The notes below the pieces were generated by a model. The model made no database searches, was not told where the DNA came from, and saw only the letters and a program-made list of their open reading frames with translations. Shown piece by piece: positions 17,516-25,231 of a stretch of DNA of 64,000 bases; the first letter of the stretch is position 1; each line of letters starts with the position of its first letter. The translations under genes were made by a program, and so were the position numbers. Source of the DNA: Peribacillus frigoritolerans (GTDB lineage: Bacteria; Bacillota; Bacilli; Bacillales; DSM-1321); assembly GCF_040250305.1 (NCBI RefSeq), contig NZ_CP158190.1, positions 3,008,001-3,072,000 of the forward strand, written 5' to 3'.

Positions 17516-19495
17516 TTACCAGTCATTATCTTTTTCGTATCCTAATTGAATAAGAATGTCTCCTGCGATTTCTTTAAAGGCTTTCTTATGTTCTTCATTA
17601 AACTCTATTTTCCAATCGCCTATTTTCCCTTTTCTAAATGTATCTGAAGCTTGATAATTAATATTTTGTTTCATCTTCTCTAACAGTTGTTGTTTTGTTA
17701 AATTTAATTGTTTTAGGTCTCCCCATAAAAAATTTATAATTTTCATTATCGATTCATTTTGTGAATGATTATTCCGAGTAAGTTCTTCAAAAGTAACAAA
17801 ACAAACTCCTTCAGCTTTTGCCCATCCTAGAAATTGAATCGTAAATTCATAAATGCTAGGTAACATATCTATTCCATATTTCATTTCTTCTTCTTTGCTA
17901 AGCTTAACCCCTTTAATAAGTGCCATAAGTCGTTCATCATGGCTCTTTAAATGACTCTTCATATATGGATTCCAAGGGTGGTTATATTTGTTTAACATAA
18001 CAAAATGAACAAGTGAAACAACAACGTCTCTCAAATCTCTACATATAAATATAGCTTTTATATCTGTTTCGCTAATCTTTTCTTCTCTTTCTGATGAATA
18101 GCCGAAATGCCCTGTGTTTACATATCCTGTTTCCATCTTTTCTAAATGCTGCTCTTCAAAGACCCAAAAGTTAGATCTTCTTATTCCAGGAATTCCAAGA
18201 ATTATTTGTAATAACAGATGAGTTCCACTTTTTGGTACTGAATTCACTAATATCCTTGGTAAAAGAATGGTATTCGTATCCTTTTGTAATAAACTTTTTT
18301 TAAATATTTTTGTATCATAGAGCTCCCCAAAACCCGGTTCTTCTCCTAAAATAAGAGAGCGATAGCCTGTAAGGCGATAGCCCTTTTCGATAATTGCAAA
18401 AGGTTCCTTTTCTAAATCTAATTGTTTTTTTGTTTCAGAGCCTTTAATAATAAGATCATATAGGGAGAATGTTGATGAAGGGAAATTTCCTTTTCCATAA
18501 ATCAGTGTGAAAGGCGTGTCTGCTATATTCAAACCTTTAAGAATGGCATCTTTTTCTGTAGCACCCGGTAATTTAATAAAGTAAACTCTCGGATCTTCTA
18601 TGTTCTGAATTATCTTAACTGCAGAATGCTCTAAAGTTCTATCGATAATAATTAACTTATAATTACTAAATGATTGTTCCAACAATTGTTCTAACTTTTC
18701 AATTGTTTTTTCAGAACCGTCTAGAATAGGGTAAATAATTGTTAACATAAAAGGAATATTTCTTCGATTTCTGGCTTGCTGTCTAGCTAGGTTAAAAGCA
18801 TATCTCCATCTACGATGTTGTGCTTTGGAATTTCTTAGCTGTGCCGACACGCTCAAAGGAGAGTCAGTTCTATATTCCATCAAAGCTTCTGCTATATAAA
18901 CAATGTCACAATATTCTGTTAACCGAAGCCAGTATTCATAATCTTCAACTGGTTCTAACTTATAGCCCTCTATCATCGCGGCAATTTGTTTTTTATACAT
19001 AAAGGAAACCCCTATAAAACAAACATCAAGTAAATTTTCTTTTGGTTGATCTTGGTATTTATAAAATTCCTCTAATTGAGGTTCTTTCAAAAAATGACCG
19101 TAGTGATCAATATGACGAAAGCTACTATATGATAAACCTACATTTTCTGGAGCTTTTTCCAATGCATTCCGAAGCTTTTCTACAAACGTAGGATAATAAA
19201 TATTATCACTGGAAACCCAAGTGAAATATTTAATCTCTTCAACTTGCATAAAATAATCAAATCCTATATTTAATGTCTTTGCCACTCCCTCATTTTTTTC
19301 TTTCAAAATAAGGTGTACTCTATCGTCCCCTTTAGTTACCTTTTGGATTACTTCAACTGTATCAGATGGAGCCCCATCCGATACAATTACTAAGTAATAG
19401 TTTCCGTAGGTTTGTTGTAGCACCGAACGTAATGCTAATTCTAGATAATTTGGATCTTGCTTGTAAACTGGCATTACAATACCTACATCTCTCAT
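17516..19495 (-). CDS. GT2 glycosyltransferase fused to a PAPS-dependent sulfotransferase domain
   Basis: About 659 residues in three modules. Residues 1-225 are a GT2 domain (GIVMPVYKQDPNYLELALRS, IVSDGAP, FTWVSSDN as the metal-site region, EDYEYWLRL). Residues about 247-400 resemble a second, degenerate GT2 fold (LTIIYPILDGSEKTIEKLEQLL, LIIIDRT). Residues about 415-655 form a sulfotransferase with all three PAPS marks: the 5'-phosphosulfate loop PKSGTHLL (421-428), the 3'-phosphate motif RDLRDVVVSL (486-495) and the RKGKIGDWK loop (622-630). ATG 19495 follows GGGGAG by eight bases; a GTG three codons upstream is also open. One polypeptide could add a sugar and sulfate it. It is last in the sugar-nucleotide operon, and sat-cysC nearby would supply PAPS. 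Confidence 0.9.
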   Translation of the reverse strand: MRDVGIVMPVYKQDPNYLELALRSVLQQTYGNYYLVIVSDGAPSDTVEVIQKVTKGDDRVHLILKEKNEGVAKTLNIGFDYFMQVEEIKYFTWVSSDNIYYPTFVEKLRNALEKAPENVGLSYSSFRHIDHYGHFLKEPQLEEFYKYQDQPKENLLDVCFIGVSFMYKKQIAAMIEGYKLEPVEDYEYWLRLTEYCDIVYIAEALMEYRTDSPLSVSAQLRNSKAQHRRWRYAFNLARQQARNRRNIPFMLTIIYPILDGSEKTIEKLEQLLEQSFSNYKLIIIDRTLEHSAVKIIQNIEDPRVYFIKLPGATEKDAILKGLNIADTPFTLIYGKGNFPSSTFSLYDLIIKGSETKKQLDLEKEPFAIIEKGYRLTGYRSLILGEEPGFGELYDTKIFKKSLLQKDTNTILLPRILVNSVPKSGTHLLLQIILGIPGIRRSNFWVFEEQHLEKMETGYVNTGHFGYSSEREEKISETDIKAIFICRDLRDVVVSLVHFVMLNKYNHPWNPYMKSHLKSHDERLMALIKGVKLSKEEEMKYGIDMLPSIYEFTIQFLGWAKAEGVCFVTFEELTRNNHSQNESIMKIINFLWGDLKQLNLTKQQLLEKMKQNINYQASDTFRKGKIGDWKIEFNEEHKKAFKEIAGDILIQLGYEKDNDW

Positions 19496-19560
19496 TAAAT
19501 CCACTCCCCATGCTTTTTTGAATGTTTTTCTAAGTCTTTTAATTTAGCGTTTATTTTAGC

Positions 19561-19780
19561 AATAAAAATATAGAATATCCTCTAAGGATGATTTTAATGA
19601 ACGAACTGGTTTCAAACTTAAATTCTCTATTTCCACTGGTAAAATTTCAACCCTGTTTTCTTCCTGATCCTTTACTTAACAATTTAGGCATCAGGCTCAT
19701 TTCTTTTCCATCCAACTTTTTAATTCTTTAGCATATGTTCATAAGTAGGAAACTAAAAGAAACCTTCCTTGTATTTTTTA
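19561..19780 (-). pseudogene. Fused remnants of duplicated SDR and RmlD-like genes
   Basis: This spacer is a degenerate copy of two segments of the genes upstream. Bases 19561-19678 match 21050-21165 (3' end of the SDR gene), and 19679-19780 match 21908-22014 (SDR start and 3' end of the RmlD-like gene). About 740 bases between them have been lost. Homology stops at about 19781, seven bases beyond the stop of the upstream GT2 copy. It is a deletion scar from a tandem duplication and encodes nothing intact. Confidence 0.85.
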
Positions 19781-19787
19781 AGGAGCA

Positions 19788-20984
19788 CTACATTGACAGG
19801 ATTTCCCTTAGCTTTTCCGTTTTATAAAGATTTCCAAAAACAGGTGCTTCTTTACTAATAATTAAACGTTTACCTACATTAAAGACATTATGATCAACAA
19901 TGGCAATATCATTTACTTGTAGTTGTCTTCCTTGGATAATAAAGTTATTTAGCATTGATGGAGAGGAAGGGAAATTCCCTTTTCCATATATTAAAGCAAA
20001 AGGTGTATCGGCTTCTTTCATCCCCTCTAAGATAGATTCCCTCTCAGTAATACCCGGTAGGTTAATAAATTTTATTCTCGGGTCCTCAATATGCTGAAGT
20101 ACGTTAATTGCAGATTTATCAAAGCTTCTATCAACAATGATTAATTTAAAATTACTAAATGTTTGTTCTAAAAGTTGTTCTAATTTTTCTATGGTTCCTT
20201 CCTTCCCATCCTGCACAGGGTAAATAATGGTTAGCAAAAAAGGAACCTTCCTTCGAGTTCTCGCTTCCTGCCTAGCAAGATTAAAAGCATATCTCCATCT
20301 GCGATGCTCTTCTTTTGAATTTCTCAGTTGAGCGGAAACACTCAAAGGTGAATTCGTTCGATAATGCATTAAGGCCTCAGGTATATAAACAATTTCACAA
20401 TGATCTGTTAGCCGAAGCCAATACTCGTAATCCTCTACAGGTTCGAGTTTGTATCCTTCAATCTTGGCTGCAATTTCTTTTTTATACATAAATGATGTTC
20501 CAATGAAACAAAAATCTAGAAGGGATTCTTTAGGCTGATCCTGATACTTATAAAACTCCTCAAAATTTGGTTCTTTCAAAAAATCACCATTATCATCGAT
20601 ATGCCGGAAACTACTATAGGCCAAGCCAACATTATCTGGAGCAGTATTTAAAGCGTTTCTTAGTTTTTCTACATACGTTGGGTAATAGATATTATCACTG
20701 GAAACCCAAGTGAAATATTTAACCTCATCTAACTGCATAAAATAATCAAATCCAATATTCAGTGTCTTTGCGACTCCCTCATTTTTTTCTTTCAAAATGA
20801 GATGTACTCTTTTATCCCCTTTAGTTACCTTTTGGATTACTTCAACTGTATCGGATGGGGCTCCATCCGATACAATTACAAAGTAAAAGTTTTCGTAGGT
20901 TTGTTGCAGTACCGAACGTAGTGCTAATTCAAGATAATTTGGATCTTGCTTGTAAACTGGCATTACAATACCTACATCTCTCAT
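19788..20984 (-). CDS. GT2 glycosyltransferase, tandem paralogue lacking the sulfotransferase domain
   Basis: A 398-residue copy of the N-terminal two thirds of the downstream GT2-sulfotransferase protein; only eight differences occur in their first 110 residues. It keeps the GT2 core (GIVMPVYKQDPNYLELALRS, VSDGAP, WVSSDN, EDYEYWLRL) and the degenerate second GT2 module. It ends at VFGNLYKTEKLREILSM, the linker where the sulfotransferase module begins in the other copy. ATG 20984 lies eight bases after GAGGAG. The stop sits at a deletion junction, so the truncated form probably arose by loss of a sulfotransferase domain. Divergence in the second module suggests both copies have been under separate selection. 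It may add the same kind of sugar without sulfating it. Confidence 0.85.
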   Translation of the reverse strand: MRDVGIVMPVYKQDPNYLELALRSVLQQTYENFYFVIVSDGAPSDTVEVIQKVTKGDKRVHLILKEKNEGVAKTLNIGFDYFMQLDEVKYFTWVSSDNIYYPTYVEKLRNALNTAPDNVGLAYSSFRHIDDNGDFLKEPNFEEFYKYQDQPKESLLDFCFIGTSFMYKKEIAAKIEGYKLEPVEDYEYWLRLTDHCEIVYIPEALMHYRTNSPLSVSAQLRNSKEEHRRWRYAFNLARQEARTRRKVPFLLTIIYPVQDGKEGTIEKLEQLLEQTFSNFKLIIVDRSFDKSAINVLQHIEDPRIKFINLPGITERESILEGMKEADTPFALIYGKGNFPSSPSMLNNFIIQGRQLQVNDIAIVDHNVFNVGKRLIISKEAPVFGNLYKTEKLREILSM

Positions 20985-21031
20985 TAAATCCACTCCTCAA
21001 GTGTTTATAATGTTTATATCTGTCTTTGAAT

Positions 21032-21931
21032 TCAGGGTTTATTATTACGATAATAATAAAGAATATCCTCTAAGGATGTCTTCAATGAACGAAGTGGTTT
21101 CCACCCTAATTTCACGATTTCCAGTGGTGAAATATCAACCCTGCCTTCTTCCTGATCCTTTACTTTAGTCTTTATTTCAAAGTCAATAGTTGTTAAGTTT
21201 CTAAAACCGGTGATCACTTCTCCTAATGAGTGGCTATGCCCTGAAGCAATATCATAGATTTCCCCTGATTTCCCCTGGGTTAAAAGTATTTCATAAGCAT
21301 TTACCGCATCTCTTACATCAACAAAATCCCGTTTTGCTTGCAGATTACTTACTTCAAGTACTTTTTCAGCTTTATTTTCTTCCATATCGACTATCTTTTT
21401 TGCAAATATGGAACAAACACCATTTGATATTCCGGGGCCAATCAAGTTTGAGGGCTTAGCTATAACGACATTCATGTTGTAAAGTACTCCCCATGATTGT
21501 GCAATAAGTACCTGAAGCGTTTTACTTAAACTATAAGGGTGTGTTAGAGTTGAAATATTTTGAGGGTCAAATTGCAGGGCTGAACCGACTATAACCACTT
21601 TACAGGCTGAATTTTCTTGCCTTAGTGCTTCAATTAAATAAAGCGTTGACATGGAATTTGCTTCCAGAGAAGAAACAGGATCAATCCATGATTTTCCTAC
21701 ATGGTTTTGCCCTGCTAAATGAAGAAGATAATCGGGTTTCACTTTCTTTATTAACTTACCTACATTTTCCTTGTTTGTTAGATCACAAAGCTCTGTCTCA
21801 ACTTGACCATTTCCGAAACTCTTTCTAGACACAGCAGTAACAGCAAAACCTGCGTTTACAAAGTGATTACATGCATGCTGACCAGTGAATCCGCTTGCCC
21901 CCGTAATTAATAATTTAGGCATCTGGCTCAT
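21032..21931 (-). CDS. NAD-dependent epimerase/dehydratase (GDP-4-keto-6-deoxymannose reductase-like SDR)
   Basis: This extended short-chain dehydrogenase of about 299 residues has an N-terminal LITGASGFTGQHA nucleotide-binding loop, VVIVGSA and the YSLSK form of the catalytic YxxxK. The substrate-side block KRDFVDVRDAVNAYEILL is typical of sugar-nucleotide reductases and epimerases such as Rmd. ATG 21931 shares a base with the stop of the preceding gene (TAATG), so translation is probably coupled. It would reduce or epimerise a 4-keto sugar nucleotide, giving a further sugar for the glycan made by the adjacent GT2 proteins. The exact substrate is not deducible. A broken duplicate of its two ends lies at 19561-19780. 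Confidence 0.82.
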   Translation of the reverse strand: MSQMPKLLITGASGFTGQHACNHFVNAGFAVTAVSRKSFGNGQVETELCDLTNKENVGKLIKKVKPDYLLHLAGQNHVGKSWIDPVSSLEANSMSTLYLIEALRQENSACKVVIVGSALQFDPQNISTLTHPYSLSKTLQVLIAQSWGVLYNMNVVIAKPSNLIGPGISNGVCSIFAKKIVDMEENKAEKVLEVSNLQAKRDFVDVRDAVNAYEILLTQGKSGEIYDIASGHSHSLGEVITGFRNLTTIDFEIKTKVKDQEEGRVDISPLEIVKLGWKPLRSLKTSLEDILYYYRNNKP

Positions 21932-22755
21932 TACTTTTCCATCCAATTTTTTAATTCTTTTAGCATATGTTCATAAGTGGGAATCAGATAATAAAAATCG
22001 TTCCTTGTATTTTTTATTGTTCTATCCAGTACGATATGTGAGTCAGGTAAAATCTCAACATCTGTTTTATTAAAGGTCCTCTTGATTAATTTCAATAGAT
22101 TATATTTTGACACTTTATTTTCAGAACCTAAATGATATAAGCCTGTTACGTTATTCTCAATCAATGCTTCAATGGCTTTAGCCAACTCAAGTGTTGTCAC
22201 TCCATTCCACAGCACTTTCTCATAACCAATGATTTGATCTCTTTGCTTCATAAACCATTGAAACAACCCTATGCCATCTTCTTTTAGCTCTGGACCGATA
22301 ATTGAGGTGCGAATAGTTAAATGTTTATCACTAATGATTTCTCCCAGTTGTTTTGATTGAGCATAAAAAGAAGTACCGTCAGGAATATCAACCTCCGTAT
22401 AATTTCCTTTCGTTCCTGAAAACACGCAATCTGTACTAATATGGATTAATTTACCATTGTTCCGTTCAGTTAATTTGACCAGTTCATGTGGCAGTAAGCT
22501 ATTTACCTGGAAGGCCAGCTTTGGATTATTGCTCGCATGATCATTTAATATACCAATACAGTTAACAATTATATCCGGCTTTATAGATTCAATGATTTCC
22601 TCCAACTTTGTTGGGATAGTAATATCTAGGTAGATACTATCCTTATCTTCGGGGTCCCTTGAAGTATAGAACACTTTATACTGTGGATTTTGTTGAAAAT
22701 AAGCTGTTATTACGTGTCCTGCCATCCCTTTTCCGCCAAGGATTAGTACTTTCAT
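21931..22755 (-). CDS. RmlD-like sugar-nucleotide reductase (SDR)
   Basis: A 274-residue RmlD/dTDP-4-dehydrorhamnose reductase-type SDR. It has LILGGKGMAGHV at the N-terminus, VNCIGILND, ISTDCVFSGTKGNY and the YAQSKQLGE catalytic YxxxK. Its neighbours are a CapE/FnlA-type dehydratase-epimerase and a WecB-type 2-epimerase, which supply a 4-keto hexosamine. It should reduce that 4-keto group. An RmlD-type reductase here recalls the Vibrio WbvB-WbvR-WbvD route to UDP-L-RhaNAc/L-QuiNAc. The S. aureus L-FucNAc route uses CapF, a larger protein with a cupin domain. The gene begins directly at the stop codon of the preceding gene. Confidence 0.83.
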   Translation of the reverse strand: MKVLILGGKGMAGHVITAYFQQNPQYKVFYTSRDPEDKDSIYLDITIPTKLEEIIESIKPDIIVNCIGILNDHASNNPKLAFQVNSLLPHELVKLTERNNGKLIHISTDCVFSGTKGNYTEVDIPDGTSFYAQSKQLGEIISDKHLTIRTSIIGPELKEDGIGLFQWFMKQRDQIIGYEKVLWNGVTTLELAKAIEALIENNVTGLYHLGSENKVSKYNLLKLIKRTFNKTDVEILPDSHIVLDRTIKNTRNDFYYLIPTYEHMLKELKNWMEK

Positions 22756-23742
22756 TTAAATGAACCTGCCTTTTTGTAATATCTCTTTGATTTCGTCTTT
22801 ACTCATCAATTCTTTGCTGGAATTGTAGTTCAATAAGTTTACAGGTTTATATTTTGAATAATGTTCCTTTAATTCTTCTGATTGGCTTGTAGGGAGAATA
22901 ACAAAGTACTCATCATCAAAAGTAATCGTCGTTTTACTTTCGTATTCGGAGAGGAGGAGTTCATGCAATTTTTCTCCAGGCCTAATACCTAGGATATCCA
23001 CGTCCACATTTTCCACATCAGAAGAATCAATCAATACTTGAGCAAGGTCAATAATTTTACAGGATGGCATTTTCATCACGAATATTTCTCCGCCAATGCT
23101 TTCAAAGGTTGCCTTAAATACCAATTTAATAGCTTCTTCAATGGTTAGAAAGAATCTTGTCATATTTAAGTCCGTTATACCGATTTTTCCCTTTTCTTTT
23201 ATTTGCTTTTTGAATACATGAATGACACTTCCATTTGTGCCCAGCACGTTTCCGCCCCTGATACAAACAAATCTTGTTTTTGTGTTTAATGTATTAGCGT
23301 GTATGATCAATCTTTCAGCCATTGCCTTTGATAGACCATAAAAATTGGATGGATTCGAAGCCTTGTCCGTAGAAATGTTTACAACCGAGTGTACATTACA
23401 GCTTATAGCTGCCTCTATTACATTCTGTGTTCCAATTACGTTCGTCTTTAAAGCTTCAATGGGTTGATCTTCACATACAGGAACATGCTTTAATGCTGCC
23501 AAGTGGAAGATATAATCAACGCCTTGGCATGCTTCCAATAAAGCTTCCTTCTCTTTTACATCCCCGATTATGAAATTCAATTTCGGGTTATTATCAAACT
23601 CTTGTTTCATGGTAAATTGATTGGACTCATTTCTTGAAAAAATCCGTATTTCACGCGGTTCAAAATCCAATAACTGCCTTACCAATTCATATCCCCATGA
23701 GCCTGTACCGCCTGTTACCAAGATTGTTCGATTCTTAATCAA
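22756..23742 (-). CDS. UDP-GlcNAc 4,6-dehydratase/5-epimerase (CapE/FnlA/WbvB type)
   Basis: This 328-residue polysaccharide biosynthesis SDR converts UDP-GlcNAc into a 4-keto-6-deoxy-L-hexosamine. It shows the TILVTGGTGSWGYELVRQLL cofactor loop, FHLAALKHVPVCE, NISTDKASNPSNFYGLSKAMAE (catalytic YGLSK) and RFVCIRGGNVLGTNGSVI, all typical of CapE/FnlA enzymes. The long C-terminal tail GIRPGEKLHELLLSEYE is also characteristic. Translation begins at TTG 23742, eight bases after GGGAGG. That site lies inside the last codons of the 2-epimerase gene, with an eight-base overlap. Cytoplasmic; first step of the predicted UDP-6-deoxy-L-amino-sugar branch. Confidence 0.9.
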   Translation of the reverse strand: MIKNRTILVTGGTGSWGYELVRQLLDFEPREIRIFSRNESNQFTMKQEFDNNPKLNFIIGDVKEKEALLEACQGVDYIFHLAALKHVPVCEDQPIEALKTNVIGTQNVIEAAISCNVHSVVNISTDKASNPSNFYGLSKAMAERLIIHANTLNTKTRFVCIRGGNVLGTNGSVIHVFKKQIKEKGKIGITDLNMTRFFLTIEEAIKLVFKATFESIGGEIFVMKMPSCKIIDLAQVLIDSSDVENVDVDILGIRPGEKLHELLLSEYESKTTITFDDEYFVILPTSQSEELKEHYSKYKPVNLLNYNSSKELMSKDEIKEILQKGRFI

Positions 23743-24826
23743 TTTTATGGCCTCCCAGTATTATTTTAAGCACTTTATCTGAAACGTTTTTATGGTCGTA
23801 GCCTTCTGGAAAAGTCCAGTCTTTTTGCTGGTTAACCATAACCTTTACACAATTGACGATTTGTTTAGCATTAATTCCCGATAACATATTGCTGCCCGAC
23901 TCAATTGTTTCTGGCCTTTCCGTTGTTTTTCGTATCGTAACGGTCGGTACATGGAACAAACAACATTCCTCTTGAACGGTTCCACTATCGGTCAGCACAC
24001 AAAAAGCGTTTTTTTCAAGCTTTACGAAATCAAAGAAACCAAATGGCTCATGAAATTCAATTAATGGGTGCACTTCTAATTTGGGACTGAGTTCTATACG
24101 GGATTTTGTCCGGGGATGTAAACTGCATATGATTCTTTTTTGATAGGTTTCGGCAACCAAATTAATGCCGTTCATAATTTCTATCAAACGGTCTTCATAG
24201 TCAACATTTTCGGCTCGATGGGCAGTTACGAGGAAATAATCCTCCTTTTTCAAATTCATTTTATCCAAAATTCCACTTTGCTCGATCTCATTGTTATAAT
24301 GGTTCAAAACCTCGAAAATAGGGTTTCCCGATAAATATATCCTTTTGCTGGGGATACCTTCTTTCAGAAGATTCTCTTTACTTTGAGGAGTGTAAGGTAA
24401 GTTCAAGCTTGATACAGCATCAATGATCTTTCGATTTTTCTCCTCTGGCACTTCCAGGTCAAAACAACGGTTCCCTGCTTCCATATGAATGACGGGGATG
24501 CCCATCCGCTCTGCTAAGATAGAGCTGAGCCCAGAGTTCGTATCCCCCAACACTAATACTTTGTCAGGCTTTTCCTTTAATATGATAGATTCTAAATTCT
24601 TATAAATGGCTGCTAACTGTTCTCCTAGAGTTTGCTGTTGATTCAACAAGACATAATCAGGGGTTCTAACCTGTAGCTGTTGGAAGAATATTTCACTTAA
24701 GGATGTAGTGAAATTTTGTCCAGTGTGCACTAGAATATGTGAATCAGCATATTGATCCAATTTCTTTATTATTAGACTTAATCTGATGATTTCAGGTCGA
24801 GTCCCTAAGATGGTCATTACTTTCAC
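23735..24826 (-). CDS. wecB: Non-hydrolysing UDP-N-acetylglucosamine 2-epimerase family (WecB/FnlC type)
   Basis: This 363-residue GT-B-fold epimerase has TILGTRPEIIRLSLII at the N-terminus, HTGQN, VLGDTNSGLSSILAERMGIPVIHMEAGNRCFD, VTAHRAENV and the late LTDSGTVQEECCLFHVPTVTIRKTTERPET block. The GNR(C)FD form is usual in FnlC/CapG/WbvD proteins, which epimerise C2 of the 4-reduced L-sugar, more than in housekeeping MnaA. It starts at GTG 24826 after AAGGAGTG and is the first gene of a six-gene run with overlaps or short gaps down to 17516. With the two SDRs below it should complete a UDP-N-acetyl-6-deoxy-L-hexosamine (L-FucNAc or L-QuiNAc). Confidence 0.88.
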   Translation of the reverse strand: MKVMTILGTRPEIIRLSLIIKKLDQYADSHILVHTGQNFTTSLSEIFFQQLQVRTPDYVLLNQQQTLGEQLAAIYKNLESIILKEKPDKVLVLGDTNSGLSSILAERMGIPVIHMEAGNRCFDLEVPEEKNRKIIDAVSSLNLPYTPQSKENLLKEGIPSKRIYLSGNPIFEVLNHYNNEIEQSGILDKMNLKKEDYFLVTAHRAENVDYEDRLIEIMNGINLVAETYQKRIICSLHPRTKSRIELSPKLEVHPLIEFHEPFGFFDFVKLEKNAFCVLTDSGTVQEECCLFHVPTVTIRKTTERPETIESGSNMLSGINAKQIVNCVKVMVNQQKDWTFPEGYDHKNVSDKVLKIILGGHKID

Positions 24827-24876
24827 GATTTACACTCCTTACTCTTTTCTGGTTTATGGCCTCTCCGTCTACCCTT

Positions 24877-24885
24877 TATTGTATG
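24877..24885 (-). promoter_or_regulatory. Possible sporulation (SigE/SigK) -10 element of the glycan operon
   Basis: On the minus strand CATACAATA fits both the SigE -10 (CATACAAT) and the SigK -10 (CATAnnnTA). It lies 51 bases before the GTG of wecB. The -35 position (TGTCAAT region) matches SigE only partly. Confidence 0.4.
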
Positions 24886-25007
24886 CACAGCTAATCCTAT
24901 TGACATAGGCTAACCTATTAGATTTCGGTCTATTTAACACAAGTAACCGCCTTTATAGACTGCACTTCCGACCATGGCCTAGACCCGTTTATAGACTTTT
25001 TTTCATA

Positions 25008-25040
25008 AAAAAAGACATGGAAGGACTCCAAGTCTTTTTT
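25008..25040. terminator. Bidirectional terminator-like hairpin
   Basis: AAAAAAGACATGG (25008-25020) pairs with CCAAGTCTTTTTT (25028-25040) with one mismatch and has T6 on both strands. Confidence 0.6.
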
Positions 25041-25191
25041 GGTAGAACATCTGCCTCGATAGCCATAAAGTTCGCTGAAGCATTATCATTCTTTGGAAAA
25101 GGTAAATGTTTCATCCATTTTTCAATTACCTTGTTTGTTACCCTTCGAACTATGTGAAATCATTCTGAATTGAATTCTACTCCAATCTATT

Positions 25192-25230
25192 AAAAAAGCT
25201 ATATGTCCTTATGGGGACATATAGCTTTTT
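25192..25230 (-). terminator. Terminator of the ABC exporter gene
   Basis: A 16-base stem (AAAAAGCTATATGTCC, 25193-25208, with 25215-25230) lies immediately after the stop. Read on the minus strand it ends in T6. Confidence 0.88.
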
Positions 25231-25231
25231 A

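Larger units (their letters stand above)
24827..25231. other. Intergenic region upstream of the sugar-nucleotide operon
   Basis: 405 bases. Next to wecB lies the putative promoter at 24877-24885. A hairpin with T6 (arms 25008-25020 and 25028-25040, one mismatch) and the ABC exporter terminator at 25192-25230 insulate the two operons. I see no gene. Confidence 0.55.
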
